Shown piece by piece: positions 1 to 10,068 of a DNA stretch of 64,000 nucleotides (position 1 is the stretch's first letter; the number at the start of each line of letters is the position of its first letter). The notes beneath the pieces were generated by a model. The model was not told where the DNA came from, did no database searches, and saw only the letters and a program-made list of their open reading frames with translations. The DNA comes from Symbiodinium natans (Eukaryota > Sar > Dinophyceae > Suessiales > Symbiodiniaceae). The position numbers were made by a program, and so were the translations under genes. Location: NCBI GenBank assembly GCA_905221605.1, contig CAJNDS010002131.1, forward strand, positions 432,001 to 496,000. The letters are read 5' to 3'.

Positions 1-46
1 TGCTGTGCGATCTGGTCAGCCGTTGGCTGGTCTGGGCTCTTCGGCA

Positions 47-226
47 CTATCGCCCTCTGTTGTTCTTCGCCTGGAGCCTCCGGCTCCTCGGCAAAGCGGT
101 CGTCTTCAGTGCCTCCTTTTTCCTCGCTTGGCTGCTGCTGCTGTTGTTGCTGTTGTGCTGCTGGCGCTGCTGCTGGCACTTGTATGCTTGCGCTTGCTCC
201 TTGTTGTGTCGTTTTCCTCTCTTTCT

Positions 227-288
<62 letters not shown>

Positions 289-547
289 TGTCTTCCTTGG
301 CTAACACCTTGAGCGTTGCCTTCCCGGCGGCTTTCCTTTTGGCCGCTTCCTCAACCATCTCAGCCTCTTCGTCTAGGGGTGAAACGCTAAGCCCGTTGGG
401 CCTTACACCGTCTACGGACGCCCCGTGAAACCCAGGCCGTCTTGGCCCTTGCTTCCGCCCTTCACTCCTTTCTTCTCGTCTTGCAGAGGAAACACGTAGA
501 TGCCGTTCTTCACTTGCATCTTGGTTCCGACACCCTTGTGCTTCCAA
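47..547 (-). CDS. Downstream ORF overlapping the gag-protease end, probable pol continuation
   Basis: This ORF is in a different frame and overlaps the last codons of the gag-protease ORF. Only the part after about position 440 is likely coded, reading GVRPNGLSVSPLDEEAEMVE and then a basic/acidic stretch. The (TC)n microsatellite at 234-287 is translated as an Arg-Glu repeat. Its position after the protease suggests a second cistron or frameshift product of the same element. It has no recognisable domain and stops at 47. Confidence 0.35.
234..287. repeat. (TC)n microsatellite
   Basis: About 26 TC units in an uninterrupted run. On the minus strand it is read as GAGA and lies inside the ORF at 47-547, where it encodes alternating Arg and Glu. 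Confidence 0.95.
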
Positions 548-3500
548 GCCAACTGGCGCAACGCCTCGTCGGCCTCCTTAGCGAAAGCAGTTCCTTTTGG
601 GACCAGCAAGCCTCCTGTTCCGTGCAGAAACGCAAAATGCGTCTTGCACGCTTGTGCTCCTGACAGGAGTATGCGGTGGACCCCGGCGCCTCGGCCGGTG
701 ATTGTGGCCCCACGGCCTCCCGACAAAGTGCCGGTGACCTCGGCTTTTCCTTGGTCTTTCAGCGCCTCACCTGACGCCGTCTTGTAGCGGACGCCGTTGT
801 CCTTTGGCTGCGTCACGTACTTCTCAGGCAGAACGGTCACGGCCGCTCCCGTGTCAAAGTTGACCTCGACGCTAGCCACGCCTGGCGAAGCGCCCAGGCT
901 GGCAGCATCCACGGTCTCGAAGCTGTGCACCGATTGGTGCACGCCTCCTTCGCCCGGGTCCTCCGGGTCTTCTCCTCTTGGGTCACGGCGGTCGTCGTAG
1001 TCTTCACAGTGCACAGTCTCTTCGTCGTCGTCTTCGCTTTTCTTGACCTTCTTCTTTCCTTTGTGCTCTGGATCCCAGGTCGACCCAAGCTTCCTCTTCA
1101 GCTTGTTGCGCCTTTGGTTTCTCTTTTGGTTCCTCTTCTTCTTCTGCTCGGCCGCAATCGACGGGTCCGCCGAGTAGCGCCCGGTCGCCTTCGGCCTTTC
1201 CTGCTTTTCGAGCTCCTTCCGGTAGAGCTCCTCCTCGTCGTCGGCATCCACGCGGTGGCTCGTCCTTTCGGCTTTCGTGAGAGGGCGGTAGTCCTTTCGC
1301 CGCTCGGGCTTGGCCTCCGTCCCATCGCTGTGGATAACCTCCGTGTCGATGCCGTCGACCTCTTCCTTCTGGTTATCGCGGAAGTCGCCCTTTTTCACTT
1401 TCACGTCGTGCCGGGCGTGCCACTTCTTGTCGGCCTCGATCCTCTCCTTTGCTCTTTCGCCCACACCGCTGCGTCTGTGCTCTTGCGCTCTCCTTCGTCC
1501 CTTTTCCGCACGCCAAGCCTTCCAGTGGCTGTCTCCCTTTTCCACTTGGCGTTTGTAGCGCACGTCGTGCACCGACTGGTCTCTGCGGTGTTCGGGTTCC
1601 TTTTTCTTCACGCCCGCTTGCTGCGCCCTGAGGCGCTCACGCTCCTCTTTCAGGCGCTTCCGCTCGTCTTCCAGGCTCGCGATCTCGGCTTCCAGCTCTG
1701 GGTCACTGCCGCGTCCCTCGAGCTTCTCTCTCTTTGTCGCGATCCTCTGGTCCAAGACCGCGAGGTTCGCACGGTTGGTCTCCATAAGACCCGACGCTAG
1801 CATCCTCTGCATGCTGCTCGAGGTGCTTGCCGTGATCGCGGTTGCTCCTTCGGTTCCTTCTTCCTGCTTTGGTGGCTTCTTCTTTTCTTCCTTCTTGGGT
1901 TCCTCGGGCCCCTCGCTTGGAGGGTCATCCTCGAAGTCGCTTTCGTCCTCGGAGCTCTCCGGCTCCAAAGAAAACTTGTCTTCTTCTTCTTCACCAGCGG
2001 CTTCTTCCTCCCTTTGCTTCACCTTCTCGGCTACCTTTGCGCTCCTCAGTTCAGCCTTGCTGGGCCTGTCGGCCCTCACAAGCTTTTCTCTTTCGAAAAC
2101 TTTCCTGGCGTAGTGGGAGCCCGCTGCTTTTGCAGCTGCTGCCTTGTACTCTTTCATCCTCTTCTTCAGCAGAAGGGACGCTTTGCTCCTGAACTTCAGT
2201 CGCCTCGACACGCAGGTGGAGCAGGCCTCGCCTTGCTTCTTCAGTAAGGACTCCCCGACGGTGCCTCTGGGCTTCTTGTCTCGTATGGCATCTTGGTGGG
2301 CCACACGTTCCCTGAAGCGCATTCCTGCCCAAGACGCCGGACTCCTTAGAAGCTTTGGCTTTGCCTTCGCCACAGGTCTTTGGCTCCTTGAGGCTCCCCA
2401 CTTCGGCGCTGTGGTAGCAAGTTGTCTCTCCACCTCTTCGCTTCTTGGCTGCACTTCTTCACTTCTAGGTGGAGGCTTCGAAGGTGGTGACTTTGGTTCT
2501 GTTCTCTTCGGCTCTACCTTTGGCTTCGAAGGTGGTGACTTTGGTTCTGTTCTCTTTGGCTCTACCTTCGGCTTGAGAAGCGGACTTTTGGTCCTGGAAG
2601 GCGGTGGTGACTTCGGCGGTGTTCTCGGCCTCTCTTGCTTCGCCTTTGGAGGGGTCTTGGGCTCAGGCACTGGTGGCTCCCGGTAGCGCGAAACGCGCTT
2701 CCAGGGTGCCGTGTCCAAAGCCTTAGACCTCACCTCCTTCTTCTCCTCTTTCTTTCCGGCCTTTGGCTCGCGCACTCTCTCCGGAGGTCCTCGCGACGAA
2801 GACGAAAACGCTCCGAAGCTGGACTGCCCTGGCACCTCGCCGCGGGAACGTCTCCTGGCTTCTGCCAGCTCTTCCGCTTCCTGAAGAAGTCTTTCCTGGC
2901 GACGTTTCCTCGCAAGTTCCACCTTTTCCTTCAGGTCTTGGAACTGACCCCTTGCTCTGTCCATTTGCTCTTCCAGAGCTTCCAGCTCCTTTTCATCCTC
3001 GTCTTTTTCCTCCTTTGGAGGAACCTTCCTTTTCGGGTTCTTTGGCGCCATGGCCCCAAGCACGGTCGGGCCGGAGCCCTCTTCCCTACTTGAGCCACGA
3101 CTGCCGGGGTCTGGCTTCGACTCTTTCTTCTTCTTCTCTTTCTCTCTCTTCGGGCTCTCTCTTTCTAACGCTCCCACGTAGAGGTTGTTTGTTTCTGCTT
3201 CCTCCCAACCGTCCTCCCAGGTTTCTCCCCAGTCTCCGTCTTCCCAGCCTTCATCCTCTTCTCCTTCCTGCCAGTTCTCGTCCTGGTTTCCTTCTCCTGT
3301 GTTCTCTCCTCCTTCTTCTATGTTTCCTACGTGTTTCTTGTTCTTGCCACCTTTCTTGCCTTTTCCCTTTTTGCCTTTTCCTTTCTTACCTTTTCCTTTG
3401 TCCTTTCCTCCTTTGGGGCTCCCTCTTCCTCCTTTGCTGCTTGGTTTTCCTCCTTGTTGCCCTGGACCTTTGGGTGAGCCCCGTTGCTGCTGCGAACCTT

Positions 3501-4383
3501 TGCCTCCATTGCTCCAGCAGTCGCGGGCATAGTGTCCGCTCCTGCCGCAGTTGTGGCACACGACCTTGCTTGCTCCTTTTCCTTTGCCTTTCTCCACATA
3601 CGACAGGTCCATAGGATCATCCTTGCTCGCCGCACTGGCTGCGGCTGCAGAAATCACCTTCAGACTCTTTCCTGTCTTGTACTCGATGAAGCGAGTCACC
3701 TCGTCGAGCACGTCGTCGTACGTGGAGAACCGGCTCTGGTTCAACTGGATGTGAGACTCCAGCTCCTGTGGCAACATTGCCTCCAGTGCTGCCATCTTTA
3801 TCTCATCAGCCAGGGTCGTTCGCCGCCCTGTGCTGTCCTTGCGCTTTTCGTAAGTGCGCACAGCGTCGGCCCATTCTTCGATGGCCTGAGGGAGATTCTC
3901 CAGCTTCTGCTTCTGGGGCGATATAATCGCTCTCAACATCGTGCGCTTCCTGCTTGCAGTCGCAGGATCGTATCGCCTCGTAAGGCGTCTCCATGCCTCG
4001 AACCCGTTGTTCTGGCAATTGCACACGATCGTAAATGGTTCCTTCGAGGTAACCATTTGGAGCGCGTTCGCGAGCTCCCTCGACTTTTCTTGCAGTCTGG
4101 GAACTCGATCCGCCTCCAACGCCTTTTCTCCAAAGGCTGTGTCCAACTCCTCCGAGGAGAATGGCTTCTCCCTCTCTTCGAGCCACTCTAGAACTTCTTG
4201 CAGATCATGGTGGATCGAACAAACGTAGCTCGACATTCGATGCCTCCATGGTAGGAACTGTTCACTCTCACCTGAGAAGGTCGTCGGCTTTCCCAGGCCC
4301 TTTGTGTCGACCAAACAAAGCTTCTCGTTTGGTCCTCCTTTCTTTGCCATGGCCTCAACCAGTTCCTTGTTCGACTTGACCAT
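412..4383 (-). CDS. Gag-protease polyprotein of a copia-like LTR retroelement
   Basis: This 1323-codon ORF starts at the ATG at 4383 (MVKSNKELVEAM). The first ~240 residues resemble copia/UBN2-type gag. A CCHC zinc knuckle (CHNCGRSGHYARDCW) follows at about residue 275. Residues ~290-1130 form a very long, highly charged Lys/Glu/Arg/Pro linker with coiled-coil-like stretches. Near residue 1160 an aspartic-protease motif (VEVNFDTGAAVTVLPEKY) appears. Gag should package element RNA and the protease should process the polyprotein. Integrase and reverse transcriptase are absent from this frame and presumably lie beyond the left edge. Degenerate CCCTAAA repeats sit directly upstream at 4390-4430; no LTR was recognised there. 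The order gag, charged linker, protease is seen; membership of a dinoflagellate copia-like lineage is inferred from knuckle and protease style. Confidence 0.85.
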   Translation of the reverse strand: MVKSNKELVEAMAKKGGPNEKLCLVDTKGLGKPTTFSGESEQFLPWRHRMSSYVCSIHHDLQEVLEWLEEREKPFSSEELDTAFGEKALEADRVPRLQEKSRELANALQMVTSKEPFTIVCNCQNNGFEAWRRLTRRYDPATASRKRTMLRAIISPQKQKLENLPQAIEEWADAVRTYEKRKDSTGRRTTLADEIKMAALEAMLPQELESHIQLNQSRFSTYDDVLDEVTRFIEYKTGKSLKVISAAAASAASKDDPMDLSYVEKGKGKGASKVVCHNCGRSGHYARDCWSNGGKGSQQQRGSPKGPGQQGGKPSSKGGRGSPKGGKDKGKGKKGKGKKGKGKKGGKNKKHVGNIEEGGENTGEGNQDENWQEGEEDEGWEDGDWGETWEDGWEEAETNNLYVGALERESPKREKEKKKKESKPDPGSRGSSREEGSGPTVLGAMAPKNPKRKVPPKEEKDEDEKELEALEEQMDRARGQFQDLKEKVELARKRRQERLLQEAEELAEARRRSRGEVPGQSSFGAFSSSSRGPPERVREPKAGKKEEKKEVRSKALDTAPWKRVSRYREPPVPEPKTPPKAKQERPRTPPKSPPPSRTKSPLLKPKVEPKRTEPKSPPSKPKVEPKRTEPKSPPSKPPPRSEEVQPRSEEVERQLATTAPKWGASRSQRPVAKAKPKLLRSPASWAGMRFRERVAHQDAIRDKKPRGTVGESLLKKQGEACSTCVSRRLKFRSKASLLLKKRMKEYKAAAAKAAGSHYARKVFEREKLVRADRPSKAELRSAKVAEKVKQREEEAAGEEEEDKFSLEPESSEDESDFEDDPPSEGPEEPKKEEKKKPPKQEEGTEGATAITASTSSSMQRMLASGLMETNRANLAVLDQRIATKREKLEGRGSDPELEAEIASLEDERKRLKEERERLRAQQAGVKKKEPEHRRDQSVHDVRYKRQVEKGDSHWKAWRAEKGRRRAQEHRRSGVGERAKERIEADKKWHARHDVKVKKGDFRDNQKEEVDGIDTEVIHSDGTEAKPERRKDYRPLTKAERTSHRVDADDEEELYRKELEKQERPKATGRYSADPSIAAEQKKKRNQKRNQRRNKLKRKLGSTWDPEHKGKKKVKKSEDDDEETVHCEDYDDRRDPRGEDPEDPGEGGVHQSVHSFETVDAASLGASPGVASVEVNFDTGAAVTVLPEKYVTQPKDNGVRYKTASGEALKDQGKAEVTGTLSGGRGATITGRGAGVHRILLSGAQACKTHFAFLHGTGGLLVPKGTAFAKEADEALRQLAWKHKGVGTKMQVKNGIYVFPLQDEKKGVKGGSKGQDGLGFTGRP
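2474..2569. repeat. 48-bp tandem duplication inside the gag linker
   Basis: Two nearly identical 48-bp copies (2474-2521 and 2522-2569) encode a 16-residue duplication built on KVEPKRTEPKSPPSKP in the charged linker. Frame is preserved, so the duplication lengthens the linker without breaking the ORF. Confidence 0.85.
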
Positions 4384-4486
4384 GTGAACCCTGAACCCGA
4401 AACCCTAAACCCCAAACCCTAAACCTGTTTAGATTTGTAGGTGTCACACAACATGTTTCACAATGAGTGAGCATACACATGCGACA

Positions 4487-4500
4487 TTGGCTCAAGCCGT
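4487..4500 (+). other. Possible dinoflagellate spliced-leader (DinoSL) relic
   Basis: TTGGCTCAAG matches the 3' end of the conserved 22-nt dinoflagellate spliced leader and is followed directly by CCGT, which is how that leader begins. It lies about 75 nt upstream of the plus-strand ORF at 4572. SL relics upstream of genes are known in dinoflagellates as marks of reverse-transcribed, reinserted mRNAs. The match is short, so this is tentative. Confidence 0.35.
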
Positions 4501-4571
4501 CAAAAGTGATTGCACCTGCAGTGTTAGTTCTGCCTTAAACTCCGTTCATGGTAGCGGAGCTGTCGGTTTGA

Positions 4572-5135
4572 ATGGACAGCAGACGCGACCTTGCTGACGA
4601 AAGTGCTGAAAGTGACAACGAAGGTTTTGCTGTGGTGCAAGCTCCCGCTGTGCACCGCTGGGAACGCTTGATCCGTTTACTCTATCGGATTAGGCGACTG
4701 CAAAGGATTTGGGGCCTCCTGGGCCAGCATCTCCAGACTTTCGTCCAAAGCAGCGAGTTCCGCCGTCGGCTGGCTAATCGTCTGCGATGAGCAGCCAGGA
4801 ACAGCAACAGGCGCAAGTGACTGCAGCGCATGCAGGAGCTTGTGAATCTGAGAAACGAACTCACAAGGCAACGCGAAGAGAATGATCGGCTAAGGGCCGA
4901 GCAAAGCACAGCACTTGAGCGAGTGCGGCAAGAGAGTGCAGCTCAAGTTGCGGAAGTGCGAGCACAAAGGACTGCAAAGCATTTTTGGGCTTTTGGTTTT
5001 TGAGGTTTTGGGTTTTGGGGTTTTAGGTTTAGGGTTTAGGCTCTTTGGCTTAGGACTGCAGGTGGCCAAACAAACCAAGCATGAAGAATTTGGGCAACCG
5101 GGGTTTCGTTTGGTGACGAATGCGCGTCGAACGCG

Positions 5136-5193
<58 letters not shown>

Positions 5194-5373
5194 TCCAGGG
5201 ACTCTGAATCACAGAGGCTCAGGGACGGCAAGGTACCTTCAAAAGCTGCCATCGCCACCCTCCGCCAGGCGGCTGTTTCTGCCTATTCATGCACCGACGT
5301 CCTCTCGAAGGCGGAGGGCACGTTGCGCGCAAAGGTCCTGGAGCCGCGCCTGCGCCACATCTTGGTTCATTGA
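4572..5373 (+). pseudogene. Broken coiled-coil protein gene
   Basis: From ATG 4572 the frame reads MDSRRDLADESAESDNEGF and then helical sequence up to a TGA at 4788-4790. The same frame passes a second TGA at 4818-4820 and continues at 4821-4968 as a clear coiled coil (LRNELTRQREENDRLRAEQS). After an apparent intron (4969 to about 5173) holding G-rich telomere-like sequence and an (AC)n run, an open frame (SRDSESQRLRDGK) runs to a stop near 5373. The coiled coil on both sides of the two TGA codons argues for nonsense mutations rather than a natural end; an undetected ~30-nt intron is the alternative. Function unknown. Confidence 0.45.
5139..5190. repeat. (AC)n microsatellite
   Basis: A CA dinucleotide run of about 25 units, ending in ACAG. 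It sits inside the putative intron of the broken coiled-coil gene and may supply that intron's acceptor AG near 5172. Confidence 0.9.
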
Positions 5374-6228
5374 ACCCCAGGAAACAGTCACGAGTCGCAG
5401 ATTTCCTACCAGAAGCTCCCGGCTTTGCGAAGCTCGCGTTCTGCAGCTGCGCTGCCGGCGTTGCCACCGCCGTCCTGACAGAGGGTTGCTTCAAAGCTTA
5501 GCACGCCGAATCCACGAAGTTTGCAACAACGCATAGACAAACTCGTGGCAAAGGCCAATACACCCACCGTCCTGGGCCATCGGTGATCACAAGGCCAACA
5601 TGATCACCCTATGATTTTATGCGTTCTTGCTTGTTGTGGTTTGATGTTGGGCCTTACACAAAAACGCAGCTCAGATCATCTTGGCAAATGTTTGGTTGTT
5701 CGGCTCACATCACCCCCTGACACGAGCCGCACGCGGCAGAACCAAGAACAACATGTTGCTTTACTCACGCACCATTTTGTGGCCCTGGTTCAAACCCTTA
5801 CTTTTTTCAACCTTTCCTACTGGCCTGCCCCCCTCCCCCGCTGACAATCGATCACAGTCGAGGCTCAAACAAAAGAAAAACGTTGCGGTGGGAGGGACCG
5901 GAGCGCGCACCGCGCACACGGCGAGAAGACCGGCTTGGCGAGCGAGGGTCTGTTGCAAATGTGCCTCGATGGCGGGACTGCGATGGGAACACCTAAAGCA
6001 ACGAGACCGCGCTGTTCCGGGCTCGCAGCAAGGTCACCAACCGGTCACCAACCCACACAAAGGACTCGGGCGCGAGCTGCTGCACCCCATCCGGCACAAT
6101 GGCAAGCATGCCCGTTGCCACATCAGCGCCTCAAGGCGACGGCATACGAAAGCAACTTCTTTTTTTCATGTTTTTTTTTGGCACGCCAGTTTTCCTCGCA
6201 GCTGTGTGTCCCAAGTCGGCTGGAGCTG
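5374..6228. other. Spacer without a recognised gene
   Basis: No reading frame here shows family resemblance. Poly-T runs at about 6151-6178 (a poly-A-like end on the minus strand) lie just beyond the C-terminal end of the degraded non-LTR element at 6229-8316, so they may be the remnant of its tail. Confidence 0.4.
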
Positions 6229-8316
6229 CTACGGGCAAGCTGCGGGCGCCTTCTCAGGCGCGCAGCGGCAGGCGGCTTGCGGCCACCGGGAACACGTGGC
6301 GTGCGTCCGCCAACACATCAGCCAGCGGCGGCTCCGCCCCGTCACACTCGTCTGCCCTGTCCAACGGCAGCTCAAGGAGTGACAGGGCGAGAGCCCGCTG
6401 CGCGGCGACAGCCAACATGCCTGTCCAGCGGTGACCTGCCGCCTGTCGCCGCAGCCCGAAGCCACGGCGGCGCCGCCCGCGCTTTGGAGGTGGCCACGCG
6501 GCGGAGGAAATCCGCCATCTCGGCGCCAAAGCGCCCGCCCACCTCGACCGCCAGCACCACCAGGCGACCCGGGTACGTGGTTTGGCGTTTCCGGCGTGCT
6601 GCGTCCGCCGCCGCTTTGCCCGGCACGCGGTCCGCGCCCGCTCGCGCGGCGCCCGTCCCGGCCTACGAAGTGGTGTCGACCGCTGCCTGAGCGCCCTGCC
6701 ATAACGGCAGCCCGTTCGCCAGCACCTCGATGCGGCGAGAGTCCGCGAGTGGCACGTCGACGTTCATGTCGCACAGGAAAACATTGGTGCTACCCGCGCC
6801 CCGCCTTCACGGCAGACTCTGGCAGTTGCTCGCTCTGAAGGCGCGCCACGCGGGCCCAACACGCCCGCAGTGGGGCACGCGGCCCTGTGATCCCCCAAAG
6901 CGTCCAAGGTCCCGCCACAGCGACAGCCGGCGTATGGGGCAATGGGAGGCGTAACCACCGGAGCAACAGGACGCGCATGGAGTCGGAGGGCATGCGGAAT
7001 TCCGAGGCGGTAGGAAGCACGGTGAGGGCGCGGGAGTGTTTTTTTTCTCCCACGCCTTTTTAGGAACGGTCGCCGCGGTCCCAGTGCAAGCGCTACCAAC
7101 TACGGCCCCTGGGCGCGGAGGTAGTCAACAGCATGGGTTGCTGCGACAACACTAGTGGAGCCAGCAGCGCCAGGATCGGCAAGCGCCTGGAAGGGGTTGT
7201 CGGCTGGCAGGGAATTGGCCCAGAATGCCCAGTAAGCGGCGGTGAGCGCTGGGGAACATTGCGCAACAAGAAATTCGACGGCGGTATGGCACAGTCGTGC
7301 ACGGTGGGGATGCTGCGCAATCGCCCGTGTTCAGCACGCGGTCATGCAGGCTCCCCGCCCGCCCCTTGCAAGTGAGAGATGCCGGTGGTTCCTCGCCAGC
7401 GGCGTTCCAAATGTGGGCCTTGCCCCTGTTGACCTGGACCCGGCGTGGGCCTGCAATTTTGCCTCGAAGGCATCCAGCAAAAAGCGAATCCGCTCAGGTT
7501 CCCTGGATGTAGTTCGTGGTCTGATGTAGCTCATCTGCCAAGATGGCCGTCATACCCACCGTTGTCCCTTGTCCTGAAAGGGCCGTAGTCTTCGTGACTC
7601 GGACGGGCAAACTGCAAAGTGCAAAGTGCTCAAGCGCGAGCGGCAGTTCACTTTGGCAACGCCTGTATAATCCTGTAAATCCACGGACTGTGCCATGACG
7701 CGATGCCTCGATCATGCCTATGAGGCACCGGGGACCAGTGCATGCGGGCATCAGGAAGCTCGACAAAGCCCATGGCAAACTCTGCCAGGCGTCGGCAACA
7801 CACCGCACGAATGTGTAAGGGGCTCTGTCGAATCGGCGGAGGAGAAGGTCCTGACCGCGTGATCGCGGACGATCGCATTCGCAGCGCTGTGCGTAGTGGT
7901 CTCACTAGGCATCGCGCTCTCAAATGTAATCGATCGCAGCACGGCAGTTGGGACTGGCCGTGCAGGAAACAACACAAATGGGTGCACGCGCCGCAACACG
8001 GAAAAGTAACGTCCTCGACCGTCTGAGCCCTGGGCGACTCGAAACACACCACGCACGCCCCCGTCTCGAGTGGGGCAAACTCAGGCGTGATGGCACCATC
8101 GAAGCGAGCCGCCTCAAAGGAGGACGATGGCGGGACACTTTTGGGTGCTTCATCACGCAGGGTATCTCGAAGGGACAGCATCCGAAATGCAAGGGCTCCG
8201 CACGTCGGGCGTGCGCTGGTCCCCAAGGGCGTCGACACGGCACTCACAGTATCACCAAGTGTGTTCACACGCGTGCATTCATGCATTTTTGATAACCGCC
8301 GAGTGAACACATTCAT
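6229..8316 (-). pseudogene. Degraded non-LTR retrotransposon (R2/CRE-like C-terminus)
   Basis: Fragments of one protein lie in shifting minus-strand frames. At about 8080-7950 is a RING-like Cys/His cluster (GACVVCFESPRAQTVEDV, then CCGACTHLCC). At 7480-7110 is sequence like the end of a non-LTR reverse-transcriptase domain (AYWAFWANSLP). At 6990-6860 is a CCHC block (CRCGGTLDALGDHRAACP) followed by ARVCREGGARV, and then RRIEVLANGLPLWQGAQA and VDTT at 6740-6660. A CCHC finger followed by a restriction-like endonuclease is the C-terminal layout of R2/CRE/NeSL-type elements. Frameshifts and stops break every segment, so this is a dead copy. The catalytic RT motif (F/YxDD) was not found. Family assignment rests on the C-terminal block. 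Confidence 0.5.
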
Positions 8317-8884
8317 TCCCGTGCAAAAATTAGCCCAAAATGAAAGGGAAATTACAAGGAAGAATGAAGCGTGAATTTACCGTTCATGTTGTCGTTTTTT
8401 TCGGCACTCTTTTCTCACTTGTAAAAAAACGCGTCGTTCATTCCTTGTCAATTGGTGCTATACCGTGAGAAGTGCATATTTGCAATATAATCGTAAGAGC
8501 TGGAAAGAAACGCGTGAGTTATATGCATGGAGGCGTGAACGAAAAGAAGACTGAGGCGTGTGAGCTAGACTGAAGAGCCTTGGGGTGGTGAATCATCGTC
8601 TACTCGTGAAAGCACCATGCTTCTATGCACAGAACCCACGTGCGGACTGCTGCAGGAATGCGAGATGTCAACCCTGCTGGCCGAGGAATCGGACCATCTC
8701 CTGACTGGCACCGCAGCTTGCTGGACGCGCCGGCAGAATCCAGCACACAAACGGTTGGCCGTACACATCCAGAATCATCCAGATATCATCATCGGAGAAT
8801 GAAGGAGACAACTTGAGTGATGTCCTTACACGCAACTGCTGTGCGACGGATGAAAGCAACATCCCTGGCCGCGCGTCGGAACGT

Positions 8885-9125
8885 GAAGCGAGATGTCATA
8901 GCAGGAGATCACGGGGTGACGGATGAATGCATCGTCCCCTGCCGCGCGTCACAGCATCCAGCTTCTGCGAATTTCGACCGCTCGGATACCGATGGGGAAG
9001 GAACCACCACCAACCCCTCACAAGCGTCACAGCATCCTGCTTCAACTCAACAGATGTCATAGTAGGAGACAAGTGGGTGACACATGAATGTCACGCCCCG
9101 TTGCCTCGCGTCACAGCATCTGTGT
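8885..9125. repeat. Diverged tandem repeat, period about 160 bp
   Basis: A module with AGATGTCATAG, then AGGAGA, GGTGAC, ATGAATG and CGCGTCACAGCATC occurs at 8890-8955 and again at 9052-9122. A partial copy (GCGTCACAGCATCCTGCTTC) lies at about 9022. Copies share order but differ at many positions. Confidence 0.6.
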
Positions 9126-10004
9126 CTCATTTGATCACGCTTGTGTGACACCCGACAGGGTTGGATTCATCAGTCCTTCGGCTGGTTCCCTTTGTGACGT
9201 GGGCAGGCCCTGCACACTGCAACGCCCGTCTGGGCTGTCGGATACATCCATTTGTCTCCCGGTTCTTTCCCTATGCGAAGCGTGGGCGAAAGAATTGCAA
9301 AATAGACGTGAATGCTTGTCCGGATAAATTTAGCCTTTCATGAAAAAATGCGGGGCTCGCTACTCGGAGGTACTGCCGCTTGCATGTGCGTGCCGGCTTG
9401 AGCCCAACCACCACCTCGAACCGGACGCGCTCGACTGTTTTGGCGCGCATGGCCAAGAAGCCCGTCCGCGGGCACGCAAAGGCATGATCCACAGCGGTTC
9501 AAGTCGGCGCCGCAGAGCGAGTTGCGTGGTCTGGGGGCTGGCTCGCATGGCCGCTGGCCACATGCCCGCATGCTGCCAGCCTTGCAAGCGACCTGCATCG
9601 TTGGGCTCTGGCGGGCGAATGGCTTCGTGGGCCACCCGAATCCACCCGCCCCCACTCCTCTTCAATCAGCATGGTGCGGGTGGCGGCGGTCTCGCGTAGG
9701 CATGGGATGGCCCCACCACCGCCCTCCAATGCCGCCAGAGCAACGGGCGGCGGCATCCGCAAAGCGGGAGCGGATGCCTGATGCGGGACAGCTGTCCTGC
9801 CCTCAGACGTGGATTGGACACAGCCATACACTCGTGGAAGGGACGAGTTTGGGAACAATCGCCTTTTCTGGCGTCGGTATATGTCCGAAGCAACGCCGGA
9901 AAACACAACTTCGCGTCGGACGGCGAATTTCACCAAACGACACAGCTGGGTGAACAAAATGTCGCCGGTGCCTGCGGAATACCCCAGAATGCACCGTAAT
10001 ACCC

Positions 10005-10068
10005 CAGAATACACCATCATACACCATCATACACCATAATACACCATGATACACCATACTACACCCAA
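10005..10068. repeat. ATACACCAT minisatellite
   Basis: Six or so copies of a 9-11 bp unit, ATACACCAT plus one or two variable bases. Diverged CCCAGAAT-type copies precede them on the left. Confidence 0.85.

Noticed and set aside
925-3614. Long plus-strand ORFs opposite the gag polyprotein
   Set aside because: They are antisense shadows of a lysine- and glutamate-rich coding strand, giving Leu/Phe/Ser-rich text without domains.
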